64,000 nt of DNA from Desulfurella amilsii (GTDB lineage Bacteria > Campylobacterota_A > Desulfurellia > Desulfurellales > Desulfurellaceae): NCBI RefSeq assembly GCF_002119425.1, contig NZ_MDSU01000018.1, forward strand, positions 496,001 to 560,000, written 5' to 3'. Positions 33,331 to 43,186 of this stretch are shown here, piece after piece. Each line of letters starts with the position of its first letter. Positions within the stretch are counted from its first letter, which is position 1. The position numbers were made by a program, and so were the translations under genes. The notes below the pieces were generated by a model. It made no database searches, was not told the DNA's origin, and was given only the letters and a program-made list of their open reading frames with translations.

Positions 33331-35673
33331 ATGGGATTTCGTATTATTGAGCCAAAGGAAATTAAATTAAACATAGATATACCAAATAGCATATTTGAAG
33401 AAGATAAAGCAGATTATTTTGTAAATCAAGAACGCTTAAATCAAGCACTAAAAATGCTCGTAGACATAGAAAATCCATACTATAACCTCTATATATCTGG
33501 AGATATGGGGCAAATTAAAGACTACATAAAAGATAAAATCATAGAACTATCTAAAAATAAAGAATTTAAAATATACGATTATGCTTATTTAAATAACTTT
33601 AATAATCCAAAAATGCCACAACTGCTTGTTTTACCAAAAGGTAAAGCAAATATTCTAGCTAATAAAATGAACGAATTTGTAGAATACTTAGTGTCAAATA
33701 TACCTGCAATCTTTGAGAGTAAAGAGTATGAGAACAGGATTCAAACAATTAACCTTGAGTATAACGAAAAACAAACTCAAATATTTGAAGAATTGGGTAA
33801 AAAAGCTTCAGAATTGGATTTTGCCATTAAACCAACACCTTCTGGTCTTATAGTAAATCCCGTTTTAGATGGTAAAATTATAACAGAAAAAGAGTTTTCT
33901 GCACTTGATGTAAGTATAAAAAAAGAAATAGAAGAAAAAAGAAAACAGCTTGAAGTGTTTATAAATGAATTTATGTTTGCCTCAAGGGAATTAGAAAAAG
34001 AACGATTCCAGCAAATTAAAAAAATCAATGATGAAATAGGTCTATCTATCATAAGCAATAAATTAGATGCCATAAAAGCTGAATTTGAAGGCATACAAGC
34101 TGTTGAAAATTATCTAAATGATGTAGAGCACTACACAATAAGCAATATTGCTATTTTTTTACCAAGCAAAAATGAGCCTTATCCTTTTGTGAGCCTTCCT
34201 TCTAAATATATTGAATATAAAGTTAACGTTATAGTAGATAATTCTAATATAGACATACCTATATTTTATGAACAAAATCCCACATATGCCAACCTTTTTG
34301 GTAAAATTGAAAAACAAGCTTACTTTGGAATGCTTGTAACTAATTTTACCAATATTGTAGCTGGTCAAATGGCAAAAATCAATGGCGGTTTTTTAATATT
34401 AGATGCTATAAGCGTTCTAACAAACCCATTTGTATGGGACAGCCTTAAAAAAACACTTAAATCCAGGCAATTAATCATAGAAGATCCAGTTGACAAATAC
34501 GGTGCCATAACTACAGAAAGTTTAAAACCAGAGCCCATAGATTTAAATTTAAAGGTAATTTTAATAGGCGATGAGTTTATTTATGATATATTGTACGAAT
34601 ACGATGAAGATATGAAAAATTTATTTAAGCTAAAAACCAACTTTAATCATACAATAAAAGCAAAATCTAATACTGTAACACAGTACCTATCAAACATAAT
34701 TAAGTGTTGCAAAGAAAAAAATCTCACAATACCAACAAAAGATGGTTTGGTTGCCGTTGCAAAATACGCATTTAGGCTTGCTGAAAGTTCTGATAAAATT
34801 TGGTCTAAGGTTGATGAATGTGTAGATATTATTGAAGAAGCAAATGCACTAAATAGTCAGTCAATTGGCTATAAAGAGATTCAGCAAGCAATAGAAAATA
34901 AAATTTTTATCAAAGATTTATATCGGGAAAAAATTCAAGAAATGATCAAAGACGGGACAATACTGCTTAATCTGAAGGATGAAAGGATCGGTCAAGTAAA
35001 TGGATTGTCTATTTCGCAAATTGGCGATTTTTCTTTTGGTAGGCCAAATAGAATAATAGCTAAAGCTTATGTTGGAAAAGGCGGTGTAATAAATATAGAA
35101 ACCGAAAGTAAGCTTTCTGGTAAAATTTTTGATAAATCTTCTTTTATTATTGGGGGCTACTTTGGATCAAAATACGCATACGACAAGCCGCTTAGCCTTC
35201 AGGCTACAATCAGTTTCGAACAATCCTACTCCTATATCGAAGGAGACAGTGCAACAGTAGCTATGACAATAGCCCTTTTATCATCAATCGCAAAAATACC
35301 TGTTAAAAACAATTTAGCTGTTACGGGTTCTATGAGTCAAGATGGCTTAGTTCAGCCCATTGGTGGCGTTAATGAAAAAATTGAGGGTTTTTTTGATATT
35401 TTAAAAATTTCTAATAATTTAGGCGATGCAGGTGTAATTATTCCTCACCAAAATAAAAAGGACCTTGTTTTAAGGGATGATGTTTTAGAAGCGATAGAAA
35501 AAGGTTTATTCAAAATATACACTATCGAAACAATTGACGATGCTATTGAGATTTTTACAGGAAAACCTGCAGGTAAAATGATTAAAAATAGGTATGAAAA
35601 AGAGACTTTCCATTATTGCGTGGATTTGTCTTTTAGAAAAACAATGAAACAGTTGAAAGACAACAATGATTAG
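33331..35673 (+). CDS. Lon-like ATP-dependent protease (AAA_32/LonB-like) with degenerate Walker A
   Basis: 780 aa. Layout as in the AAA_32-Lon family: an N-terminal AAA part split by a coiled-coil insert (about 125-260), Walker B-like G-G-F-L-I-L-D-A near residue 355, and a C-terminal S16 protease domain with the catalytic Ser in E-G-D-S-A-T-V-A and Lys in G-G-V-N-E-K-I-E-G. The expected G-P-P-G-T-G-K/R-T loop is Y-I-S-G-D-M-G-Q-I-K-D, lacking the conserved GK(S/T). Protease catalysis looks intact while ATP binding at this site does not. Overlaps aroC by 8 nt. Confidence 0.85.
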   Translation: MGFRIIEPKEIKLNIDIPNSIFEEDKADYFVNQERLNQALKMLVDIENPYYNLYISGDMGQIKDYIKDKIIELSKNKEFKIYDYAYLNNFNNPKMPQLLVLPKGKANILANKMNEFVEYLVSNIPAIFESKEYENRIQTINLEYNEKQTQIFEELGKKASELDFAIKPTPSGLIVNPVLDGKIITEKEFSALDVSIKKEIEEKRKQLEVFINEFMFASRELEKERFQQIKKINDEIGLSIISNKLDAIKAEFEGIQAVENYLNDVEHYTISNIAIFLPSKNEPYPFVSLPSKYIEYKVNVIVDNSNIDIPIFYEQNPTYANLFGKIEKQAYFGMLVTNFTNIVAGQMAKINGGFLILDAISVLTNPFVWDSLKKTLKSRQLIIEDPVDKYGAITTESLKPEPIDLNLKVILIGDEFIYDILYEYDEDMKNLFKLKTNFNHTIKAKSNTVTQYLSNIIKCCKEKNLTIPTKDGLVAVAKYAFRLAESSDKIWSKVDECVDIIEEANALNSQSIGYKEIQQAIENKIFIKDLYREKIQEMIKDGTILLNLKDERIGQVNGLSISQIGDFSFGRPNRIIAKAYVGKGGVINIETESKLSGKIFDKSSFIIGGYFGSKYAYDKPLSLQATISFEQSYSYIEGDSATVAMTIALLSSIAKIPVKNNLAVTGSMSQDGLVQPIGGVNEKIEGFFDILKISNNLGDAGVIIPHQNKKDLVLRDDVLEAIEKGLFKIYTIETIDDAIEIFTGKPAGKMIKNRYEKETFHYCVDLSFRKTMKQLKDNND

Positions 35674-36820
35674 TTACTTAGACGCAGGTGAATCGCATGG
35701 CAACAGCCTTTGTGCAATAATAGATGGCATACCTGCTGGTTTGGAAATAGATGAAAGCTTTATTAATCACTTGCTTTGCCTAAGGCAAAGCGGTTATGGT
35801 AGAGGCGGCAGGCAAAAAATAGAAAAAGATAAAATAGAAATTTTAAGTGGCGTGCGTTTTGGTAAAACCATAGGAAGTCCTATTACCTTAAAAATTAAAA
35901 ATAACGATTATGAGAATTGGCAAGATATTATGGCCCCTTTTGCAACATACACAAATCGAAAGCAAATCACAAAACCAAGGCCCGGTCACGTTGATTTAGC
36001 AGGTTACCTAAAGTATAACAGAAATGATCTGCGTGACTGTTTAGAGCGCTCAAGTGCAAGACAAACTGCTATAAGAGTGGCTGTGGGAGCAATTTGCGAG
36101 TTGTGCTTAAAAGAAGCAGGTGTTGAATTTTACAATTTTGTAAGTGCTATCGGAAAGGTAAAGGCAAACGTAAATTACGCTAACTTAGATGAAATAAAAA
36201 ACAGTGCAAACAATGAATTATTTTGCCCTGATAAAAACGCTCTATATGAAATGAAAAAAACTATTGATAAAGCTATAGAAAATAGCGATAGTTTAGGTGG
36301 TGTTGCTGAAGTTTTAATAAGTGGTGCGGTAGCAGGTATTGGGTCTTACAAATGGGATAAAAAACTAGATGCCAGATTGGCTTTAGCTACAATGAGTGTG
36401 CAGGCTATAAAAGCCGTAAGTATTGGCGATGGCATAGAAAACGCCTTTAAATACTCAAGCGAGGTTCAAGATGAAATCTATTATGATTTTAACTCAAAAG
36501 AATATCGACGATATACAAACCGCTTAGGTGGTATTGAAGGTGGTATCTCAAACGGAGAAAATATTGTCATAAAAGCATTCATGAAACCAATTCCAACAAC
36601 GCGCAAAGGTCTAAGAAGTATTGATGTAAAAACCAAAGAAACCTCTGTGTCTGTTTATGAGCGCTCTGATGTATGTGCAACAAGCGCAGCGAGTGTGGTG
36701 GTAAGAGCTGCTGTTGCATATGAAATATTAAATGCTTATCTGGAAAAATTTGGCGGCGACTGCATGAGTGAGTTTAAAAGGAATGTGGAAAATTATAAAG
36801 AGTATTTGAAAACCAAATGA
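35666..36820 (+). CDS. aroC: Chorismate synthase
   Basis: 384 aa. G-E-S-H-G at residues 8-12 begins the FMN site, R-Q-S-G-Y-G-R-G-G-R-Q and R-P-G-H-V-D-L-A-G follow, and R-S-S-A-R-Q-T-A is the third signature. It converts EPSP to chorismate, the end of the shikimate pathway. Overlaps the Lon-like gene by 8 nt and aroK by 4 nt. Confidence 0.96.
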   Translation: MISYLDAGESHGNSLCAIIDGIPAGLEIDESFINHLLCLRQSGYGRGGRQKIEKDKIEILSGVRFGKTIGSPITLKIKNNDYENWQDIMAPFATYTNRKQITKPRPGHVDLAGYLKYNRNDLRDCLERSSARQTAIRVAVGAICELCLKEAGVEFYNFVSAIGKVKANVNYANLDEIKNSANNELFCPDKNALYEMKKTIDKAIENSDSLGGVAEVLISGAVAGIGSYKWDKKLDARLALATMSVQAIKAVSIGDGIENAFKYSSEVQDEIYYDFNSKEYRRYTNRLGGIEGGISNGENIVIKAFMKPIPTTRKGLRSIDVKTKETSVSVYERSDVCATSAASVVVRAAVAYEILNAYLEKFGGDCMSEFKRNVENYKEYLKTK

Positions 36821-37284
36821 ATTTAATTTTAATTGGTTTTATGGGCAGCGGCAAATCAACAATTGGTAAGCTGCTAGCAAAACAACTTAACTGTGAATTT
36901 GTTGATACAGATGTACTTATTGAGAAAAAAATGAAAATACCAATAAAAAAGATTTTTCATTTGTATGGGGAATATTTTTTTAGGCGACTTGAGCGGCATA
37001 TTTTAATTAATACAAACCCCAAAAACCCTTTTGTTTTAGCAACAGGCGGGGGTATGCCCTGTTTTAAAAACAACATTGATATAATGAAAAAGAAAGGTAC
37101 TGTAGTGTACTTAAAAATACCAAAAAAGCATCTATTCAAAACTGATAACAAAAATAGACCTCTGTTTAATAAAGCACAAATTCTTTTGAATAAAAGGAAA
37201 AACTGTTATGCGAAAGCAGATTTTACAATAGAAAATGATAAAATAAAAAAAACATTGAAAAATATCAAAAAATTAATGAGGTGA
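36817..37284 (+). CDS. aroK: Shikimate kinase
   Basis: 155 aa. P-loop G-F-M-G-S-G-K-S-T at residues 7-15, the shikimate-binding D-T-D and R-R-L-E-R, and the A-T-G-G-G-M motif. Phosphorylates shikimate at O3. The Lys/Arg-rich C-terminus and short lid (N-R-P-L-F) are normal for the family. Overlaps aroC by 4 nt and abuts dnaE. Confidence 0.94.
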   Translation: MNLILIGFMGSGKSTIGKLLAKQLNCEFVDTDVLIEKKMKIPIKKIFHLYGEYFFRRLERHILINTNPKNPFVLATGGGMPCFKNNIDIMKKKGTVVYLKIPKKHLFKTDNKNRPLFNKAQILLNKRKNCYAKADFTIENDKIKKTLKNIKKLMR

Positions 37285-40200
37285 ATGATGGCATTTGTGC
37301 ATTTACATAATCACTCAGAGTATAGCCTATTGGATGGCGCTACAAAAATAAACGCAATGGTAGAAAAGGCTAAAGGTGATGGACAAGAATACATTGCGCT
37401 AACAGATCATGGCAACATGTTTGGTGCACTTGATTTTTATAAAACATGCACTAAGGCTGGGGTTAAACCCATAATTGGTTTTGAAGCATACATTGTGCAA
37501 GATAGGTTTGATAAAACAAATAAAGGTAATTTTCATTTAACTCTTCTTGCAAAAAATAACACAGGCTACCAAAATCTGCTTAAATTATCAACTTTTTCAT
37601 ACACTGAAGGTTTTTACTATAAACCTAGAATAGATAAACAACTGCTTAAGCAATACGGTCAAGGTATTATAGCAGGCAGTGCCTGTTTGCACGGCGAAAT
37701 CAATTACTACCTATTAAACAACAATTATGATTTAGCAAAGAAAGCCTGTCTGGAATATCAAGAGATTTTCGGAAAAGACAATTTTTTTATTGAGCTTATG
37801 AGACATGATTTAGAAGAACAAAAGCAGATAGAGCCACTTTTGCTTAAACTTGCAAGCCAAACAAACGCACCCCTTGCAGCTACAAACGATTGTCATTACC
37901 TAAACAAACAAGACGCAAAAGCACAAGATGCCCTACTTTGCGTTCAAACAAACAGACTTATAGAGGAAGCCGACAGAATGAGGATGAAAACGGAAGAGTT
38001 TTATTTTAAAACACAGCAAGAAATGTACGATAAATTTCACGATTTAAAAGAAACGGTAGATAATACTTTTTTAATAGCAAAAAATTGTTCAATAGAACTT
38101 GAGCTTGGTAAGCTAATTTACCCTATTTTTTCGCAAAACATGGGAACAGACAGCGAAATGCTCGAGAAATTGGCCAAAGAAGGACTTGGAAAACGCATAA
38201 AAAATTTTGGTCTAGAAAATCAAAGAAATATCTATTATAACCGCCTTGAGTATGAGCTAAATGTAATCAAACAAATGAATTTTAGCGGATACTTTCTAAT
38301 TGTGTGGGATTTTATTAATTATGCCAAAAGCCACTCTATTCCCGTAGGCCCAGGGAGAGGTTCAGCTGCTGGGAGCCTTGTGTCTTACAGTCTTGGTATT
38401 ACAGATATTGATCCATTAAAATATGGTTTACTGTTTGAGAGATTTCTAAACCCAGAACGTATATCGATGCCTGATGTTGATGTGGATTTTTGTGTTGAAC
38501 GAAGGGATGAAGTTATAAACTATGTTCAAAACAAATATGGCCAATACAATGTAGCTCAGGTTGCAACATTTGGTACAATGCTTTCAAAAGCTGTCATTAG
38601 AGATGTAGCAAGGGTCATGGGATTTAGCTACGCACATGCTGACAAGATAGCTAAGCTTATACCAACAAATGCAACGCTTGATGAAGCTATTAACCAGGTC
38701 GGCCAGCTAAAAAAAATGATTCAAGAAGATAAAAATATAGAAGAATTATTTAGACTATCAAAAACTCTTGAAGGTTTGAAGCGCCATGCATCAAAACATG
38801 CAGCGGGCGTGGTTATTTCTCAAGAGCCCATCTATAATAGGTGCCCTTTGTATAAGCCAGCAGGTGAAGAAGCCATTATTGCACAATTTTCAAAAGAACA
38901 TTTAGAGGATGTAGGGTTAATAAAATTTGACTTTTTGGGTCTAAGAAACCTAACCGTGATAGATTTTGCCGTTAAGCTAATAAAAAAATACGAAGACGAA
39001 AATTTTGATCTGCTAAATATACCAACGGATGATAAAGAAGTTTTTAAGCTGCTTCAAAGTGGTGCCACGTTTGGAGTGTTTCAGCTTGAAAGTTCTGGGA
39101 TGCAAAAGCTTATAAGCGATCTTAAGCCAACCGTTTTTGAAGATTTGATTGCGTTGGTTGCACTCTATAGACCTGGACCACTTGGCAGCGGTATGGTAAA
39201 AGATTTTATTGAAAGAAAGCACGGTGTCTCAAAAGTAGAATACCCCCTGCCACAATTAGAGCCTATCTTAAAAGAAACCTACGGGATTATATTGTACCAA
39301 GAACAAGTTATGCAAATTGCAAATGTTTTAGCTGGCTACAGCTTGGCAGAAGCTGATATTTTACGCAAAAGTATGGGTAAAAAAGATAAAGAAAAAATGG
39401 CACAGCAAAGAAGCGTATTTGTTCAGCGTTGCGTAAAAAATGGCATAGATGAGAAAAAAGCCGAAAGCATTTTTGATTTAATGGAATACTTTGCAGGCTA
39501 CGGCTTTAACAAATCACACTCTGCTGCTTATGCCTACATTGCATATCAAACAGCTTATCTCAAAACGCACTACCAAGCCTACTTTATGTGTGCTCTCCTT
39601 ACAAGCGAGGCAAATAATACAGACAAAGTAGCTATTTATATTGATGAGTGCAATAGGTTGAATATACCAATTCTACCTCCTGATATTAACGAAAGCTATA
39701 CAAACTTTACTGTGGTTTCCAAAAAAGATTTGGATAAAAAAGCAATAAGATTTGGTTTGTCGGCAATAAAAAATGTGGGTGAAGCTGCAATTGAAAGTAT
39801 TATTGAAGAAAGGGAAAAAGGTCCTTTCAAAGACTTATCTGATTTTCTAAGTCGTGTGAATCAAAGAAAGGTAAATAAGAAAGTTGTGGAAAGTTTAATA
39901 AAAAGTGGCTGCTTTGATTTTTTTGATAAAAATAGAAATCAATTACTGTTTCAAGTCGAAAATCCAAAAAAAGCATCACTTGACTTGTTTGGGATGGATA
40001 ATGCTTTAATTTTACAACCCCAAGCCACAACTACACAAGAAGAAATAACAAAATATGAAAAAGAGTTATTAGGTGTATTTATAACTTACAATCCACTTAA
40101 AAAGTACGAAAACATTATAAAATCGCTCGATACAAATTACACTTCGCAGTTAGAAAATTTAAATGATGAAGCGGAAATTAAACTTATAGGTGTTATTTCA

Positions 40201-40659
40201 AGCTTAAAAGAAATCAATACAAAAAACAAGCAAACAATGGCTTTTGTTAACTTTAATGATTTGCATGGTAGCGTTGAGATCGTGGTTTTCCCAAGTATGT
40301 ACGCAGAGCTAAAACAATTAAAAAGCATAGAACCTATTTTAATAGTTGGAAAGTTGGAAAAAAATGAAGAAAAAACTTCAATAACAGCTAAAAAAATTAT
40401 CCCCATTGAACAGTTAATAAAACAAATCTCAAAAATAACCATTGAGCTTGATTCTAGTACAGCCACAGAATCTCTATTAAAAGACATAAAACAGCTTCTT
40501 GATAAGTACACAGGGAATGTAGAGCTATTTATTTGTTCAAAAAAACCGCAATTTAAGCAGACTCTATTTAGCACAAAGATTAGCCTAAAATGCGATTTTG
40601 ATTTATTGGATAACCTTAAAAAATACGATGTTGAGGTAAAATTAGAGTTAGCTTCATGA
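37285..40659 (+). CDS. dnaE: DNA polymerase III subunit alpha
   Basis: 1124 aa. The PHP domain is at the N-terminus (H-L-H-N-H-S-E-Y-S-L-L-D-G-A), the polymerase palm carries P-D-V-D-V-D-F near residue 395, and the tail has an OB fold. It replicates the leading and lagging strand in the DnaE1 group. Two adjacent ATG codons (37285 and 37288) follow GAGGTG; either could be used. Overlaps the LutB-like gene by 4 nt. Confidence 0.96.
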   Translation: MMAFVHLHNHSEYSLLDGATKINAMVEKAKGDGQEYIALTDHGNMFGALDFYKTCTKAGVKPIIGFEAYIVQDRFDKTNKGNFHLTLLAKNNTGYQNLLKLSTFSYTEGFYYKPRIDKQLLKQYGQGIIAGSACLHGEINYYLLNNNYDLAKKACLEYQEIFGKDNFFIELMRHDLEEQKQIEPLLLKLASQTNAPLAATNDCHYLNKQDAKAQDALLCVQTNRLIEEADRMRMKTEEFYFKTQQEMYDKFHDLKETVDNTFLIAKNCSIELELGKLIYPIFSQNMGTDSEMLEKLAKEGLGKRIKNFGLENQRNIYYNRLEYELNVIKQMNFSGYFLIVWDFINYAKSHSIPVGPGRGSAAGSLVSYSLGITDIDPLKYGLLFERFLNPERISMPDVDVDFCVERRDEVINYVQNKYGQYNVAQVATFGTMLSKAVIRDVARVMGFSYAHADKIAKLIPTNATLDEAINQVGQLKKMIQEDKNIEELFRLSKTLEGLKRHASKHAAGVVISQEPIYNRCPLYKPAGEEAIIAQFSKEHLEDVGLIKFDFLGLRNLTVIDFAVKLIKKYEDENFDLLNIPTDDKEVFKLLQSGATFGVFQLESSGMQKLISDLKPTVFEDLIALVALYRPGPLGSGMVKDFIERKHGVSKVEYPLPQLEPILKETYGIILYQEQVMQIANVLAGYSLAEADILRKSMGKKDKEKMAQQRSVFVQRCVKNGIDEKKAESIFDLMEYFAGYGFNKSHSAAYAYIAYQTAYLKTHYQAYFMCALLTSEANNTDKVAIYIDECNRLNIPILPPDINESYTNFTVVSKKDLDKKAIRFGLSAIKNVGEAAIESIIEEREKGPFKDLSDFLSRVNQRKVNKKVVESLIKSGCFDFFDKNRNQLLFQVENPKKASLDLFGMDNALILQPQATTTQEEITKYEKELLGVFITYNPLKKYENIIKSLDTNYTSQLENLNDEAEIKLIGVISSLKEINTKNKQTMAFVNFNDLHGSVEIVVFPSMYAELKQLKSIEPILIVGKLEKNEEKTSITAKKIIPIEQLIKQISKITIELDSSTATESLLKDIKQLLDKYTGNVELFICSKKPQFKQTLFSTKISLKCDFDLLDNLKKYDVEVKLELAS

Positions 40660-42659
40660 AAGAAGAAGATTTTATAAATGATAAATTTTTACAAGATGCT
40701 TTATTTAGGCTCGAAACAAATTATTTTGAAAAAAGAAAGCACTTAGAAAAAATTTTTGACTATGAGTTGTATAAAAATCTCACACAAAAAATAAAGAAAA
40801 AAAATATAAATGCTTTAGAATCAAATACACAAAGCCTCATAAAAAATCTAAAGAAAAAAAATATAAATGTAATTTTTGCTGAAAATGCACACCAAGCTCA
40901 AGATGCTATGCTTAAAATATTACAAAATCACGACGCCAAATACGTTGTCAAATCAAAATCACTCACAACAGAAGAAATCCACCTAAATGAATTTTTAAAA
41001 CAAAATGGCATAGAAGCATACGAAACAGACCTTGGTGAGTGGCTTGTGCAAATTGCAAACCAACCAAGCTCCCACATGACAGCCCCTGCAATTCATATGT
41101 CGAAAGAAAAGATTTGCAATTTGCTCAATGAAAAGTTCTCAGAGAATCTCTCAAGCGATTTAGACGAGCTTGTGCAGTTTTCTAAAAACAAAATTAGAGA
41201 ATACTTTGATTATACGCGCATAGGTATTTTTGGATCAAATGTCGTATCGAAAGACGGTGTATTTTTTATTATAAGCAATGAGGGCAATGTAGAAAAGGTT
41301 TTGCTTAATGATGTTAATATTTGTATTGTAGGTATAGATAAAATCGTAAGCAATACACAAGAAGCGTTAAACATTGTTGATTTTCTACCAAAAGCCGCTA
41401 CTGCTCAGCTATCAACATCATATGTAGACTGTTTTGAAAAACCTTTTGGCGAATTTCATGTGATTTTGCTTGATAATGGCAGATCTACATTGTCAAAAAA
41501 TGCTGAGTTTTCACCAATTTTGCAATGCATAAGATGCGGTGCCTGTCAGAATGCCTGCTGTGTATATACTAGCGTAAGCGGCCTTGCCTTCAGAGGGGAT
41601 GCATATGCAGGCCCTATTGGCGTTTTATTATCTTATCTAACTGGATACAAAGACATTGGAGAGTTTGCAAATTTTTGTCTTGGTTGTATGGCTTGTGATT
41701 CAATCTGCTCAAGCAAAATACCCATACAGTCTTTAATTTTGAAAATTAAATCTCTGTACCCAATAAATAATATAATTAAAGATAAAATTTTAGACAGTCT
41801 CTCAAACTATTCTATTTTGCGTCTTTCCATTAGAATCTTGTCAAAGTTTTTTAAAAACCAAACGAAATTTGGCTTTAAAGCACCTGATGAGTATTTTGGG
41901 TTTGATTTTAGGGCTTTGCCAAAACCTAACAAAAGATCATTCGACCTAACAAAAACCCACAAATCAAGTGTGGGCTTGTTTGCAGGGTGCTCTGTTAATA
42001 TTTTTTATGAGGATTTAGGCAAAGATTGTTTAAATATAGGGAAAAAACTCAACATAAATGTTTCTGTGATAAAACAGCCTGCCTGCTGTGGCGCTGCTTG
42101 CTACTATAATGGAAAGCAATCTGAAGCCATAAATAGTGCAAAAAAAGTTTCAAATACAATAGAAAACTTCGATGAAGTGATTTTTTTAGATCCTCACTGC
42201 CAACACATGATCGATAGAGATTACTTTGAAATTGCAGGTATTGATCTTGAAGCAAACTTGCAAGATGCTAGCTCTTATTTTTTAAAAAAAATCAATAAAA
42301 CTCAAATAAAGCCAATGGGTAAAAAAATCACATACCACCACCCATGCCACTTACTAAGAGGTTTAAAAACCTCTCTAGAGCTTGAAGTTTTTTTAAGAGA
42401 AATTGAGCCTCAATTTGTAGAGCTAAATGAAAGTGATAAATGTTGCGGCTTTGCTGGGAGCTACTCTATCATGCACAAGGGTATATCAAAAAAACTCGTA
42501 GAAAGAAAAGCACAAAATATAATAAATACACACTCAGAAATTCTTATTACAGCGTGCCCGGGCTGCATTATGCAAATTGATGGCTATTTAAAAAACAAAG
42601 GTATTAATATAAAAGTAATGCATTTTGTCTCTTACTTAAATGCAATTTTAGGAGGATAA
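40656..42659 (+). CDS. LUD-domain iron-sulfur oxidoreductase, LutB-LutA-type fusion
   Basis: 667 aa combining two proteins of the lactate utilisation system. The N-terminal part (about 1-280) is the LUD domain of LutB, followed by two 4Fe-4S motifs (C-I-R-C-G-A-C-Q-N-A-C near 289 and C-L-G-C-M-A-C-D-S-I-C near 343). The C-terminal part (about 435-667) is LutA/GlpC-like with the CCG motifs P-A-C-C-G-A-A near 472 and C-C-G-F-A-G-S near 598. A LutC-like subunit is not adjacent. It may oxidise L-lactate or another 2-hydroxyacid; the substrate is inferred from the family. Confidence 0.82.
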   Translation: MKEEDFINDKFLQDALFRLETNYFEKRKHLEKIFDYELYKNLTQKIKKKNINALESNTQSLIKNLKKKNINVIFAENAHQAQDAMLKILQNHDAKYVVKSKSLTTEEIHLNEFLKQNGIEAYETDLGEWLVQIANQPSSHMTAPAIHMSKEKICNLLNEKFSENLSSDLDELVQFSKNKIREYFDYTRIGIFGSNVVSKDGVFFIISNEGNVEKVLLNDVNICIVGIDKIVSNTQEALNIVDFLPKAATAQLSTSYVDCFEKPFGEFHVILLDNGRSTLSKNAEFSPILQCIRCGACQNACCVYTSVSGLAFRGDAYAGPIGVLLSYLTGYKDIGEFANFCLGCMACDSICSSKIPIQSLILKIKSLYPINNIIKDKILDSLSNYSILRLSIRILSKFFKNQTKFGFKAPDEYFGFDFRALPKPNKRSFDLTKTHKSSVGLFAGCSVNIFYEDLGKDCLNIGKKLNINVSVIKQPACCGAACYYNGKQSEAINSAKKVSNTIENFDEVIFLDPHCQHMIDRDYFEIAGIDLEANLQDASSYFLKKINKTQIKPMGKKITYHHPCHLLRGLKTSLELEVFLREIEPQFVELNESDKCCGFAGSYSIMHKGISKKLVERKAQNIINTHSEILITACPGCIMQIDGYLKNKGINIKVMHFVSYLNAILGG

Positions 42660-42661
42660 AC

Positions 42662-43186
42662 ATGAAAGAAAAAGGCTATGTGCAGGTATACACGGGAAAT
42701 GGCAAAGGCAAAACAACCGCTGCTATTGGTTTAGCCATAAGAGCCCTGGGGGCTGGTTTGAGAGTATTGTTTGTGCAATTTGTTAAAGGTTTACCATACA
42801 GTGAACACATTGCGCTTTCGAGGTTTGAAAATCTCACTATAAAGCAGTTCGGCAGACCAGAATTTATTCATTCCAAACCCTCTTTGGAAGATATACAAGC
42901 TGGGAAAGACGGTTATAATTTTGTCATGGATATTTTTAAGAATAGCAGCACAGCTTACGATGTTGTTATTTTAGATGAAGCAAATATTGCTGTATTTTTT
43001 GACCTTTTCAGCGACGATGATCTCTTAGAGCTCATCAAGAAAAAACCTCAAAATACAGAACTTGTAATAACTGGCAGATACGCCACTCAAAAAATCATTG
43101 ATGCAGCCGATTTAGTTACAGAAATGAAAGAAATAAAACACTACTACTCACAAGGTGTAATAGCCAGAGATGGCATAGAAAAGTAA
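42662..43186 (+). CDS. cobO: Cob(I)yrinic acid a,c-diamide adenosyltransferase
   Basis: 174 aa. Walker A G-N-G-K-G-K-T-T at residues 13-20, then A-I-G-L-A-I-R-A-L-G-A-G and V-V-I-L-D-E-A-N-I-A. This is the CobA/CobO/BtuR family, which attaches the adenosyl group to reduced corrinoids. No other cobalamin synthesis gene is adjacent. The stop codon abuts the modC stop codon on the other strand. Confidence 0.9.
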   Translation: MKEKGYVQVYTGNGKGKTTAAIGLAIRALGAGLRVLFVQFVKGLPYSEHIALSRFENLTIKQFGRPEFIHSKPSLEDIQAGKDGYNFVMDIFKNSSTAYDVVILDEANIAVFFDLFSDDDLLELIKKKPQNTELVITGRYATQKIIDAADLVTEMKEIKHYYSQGVIARDGIEK

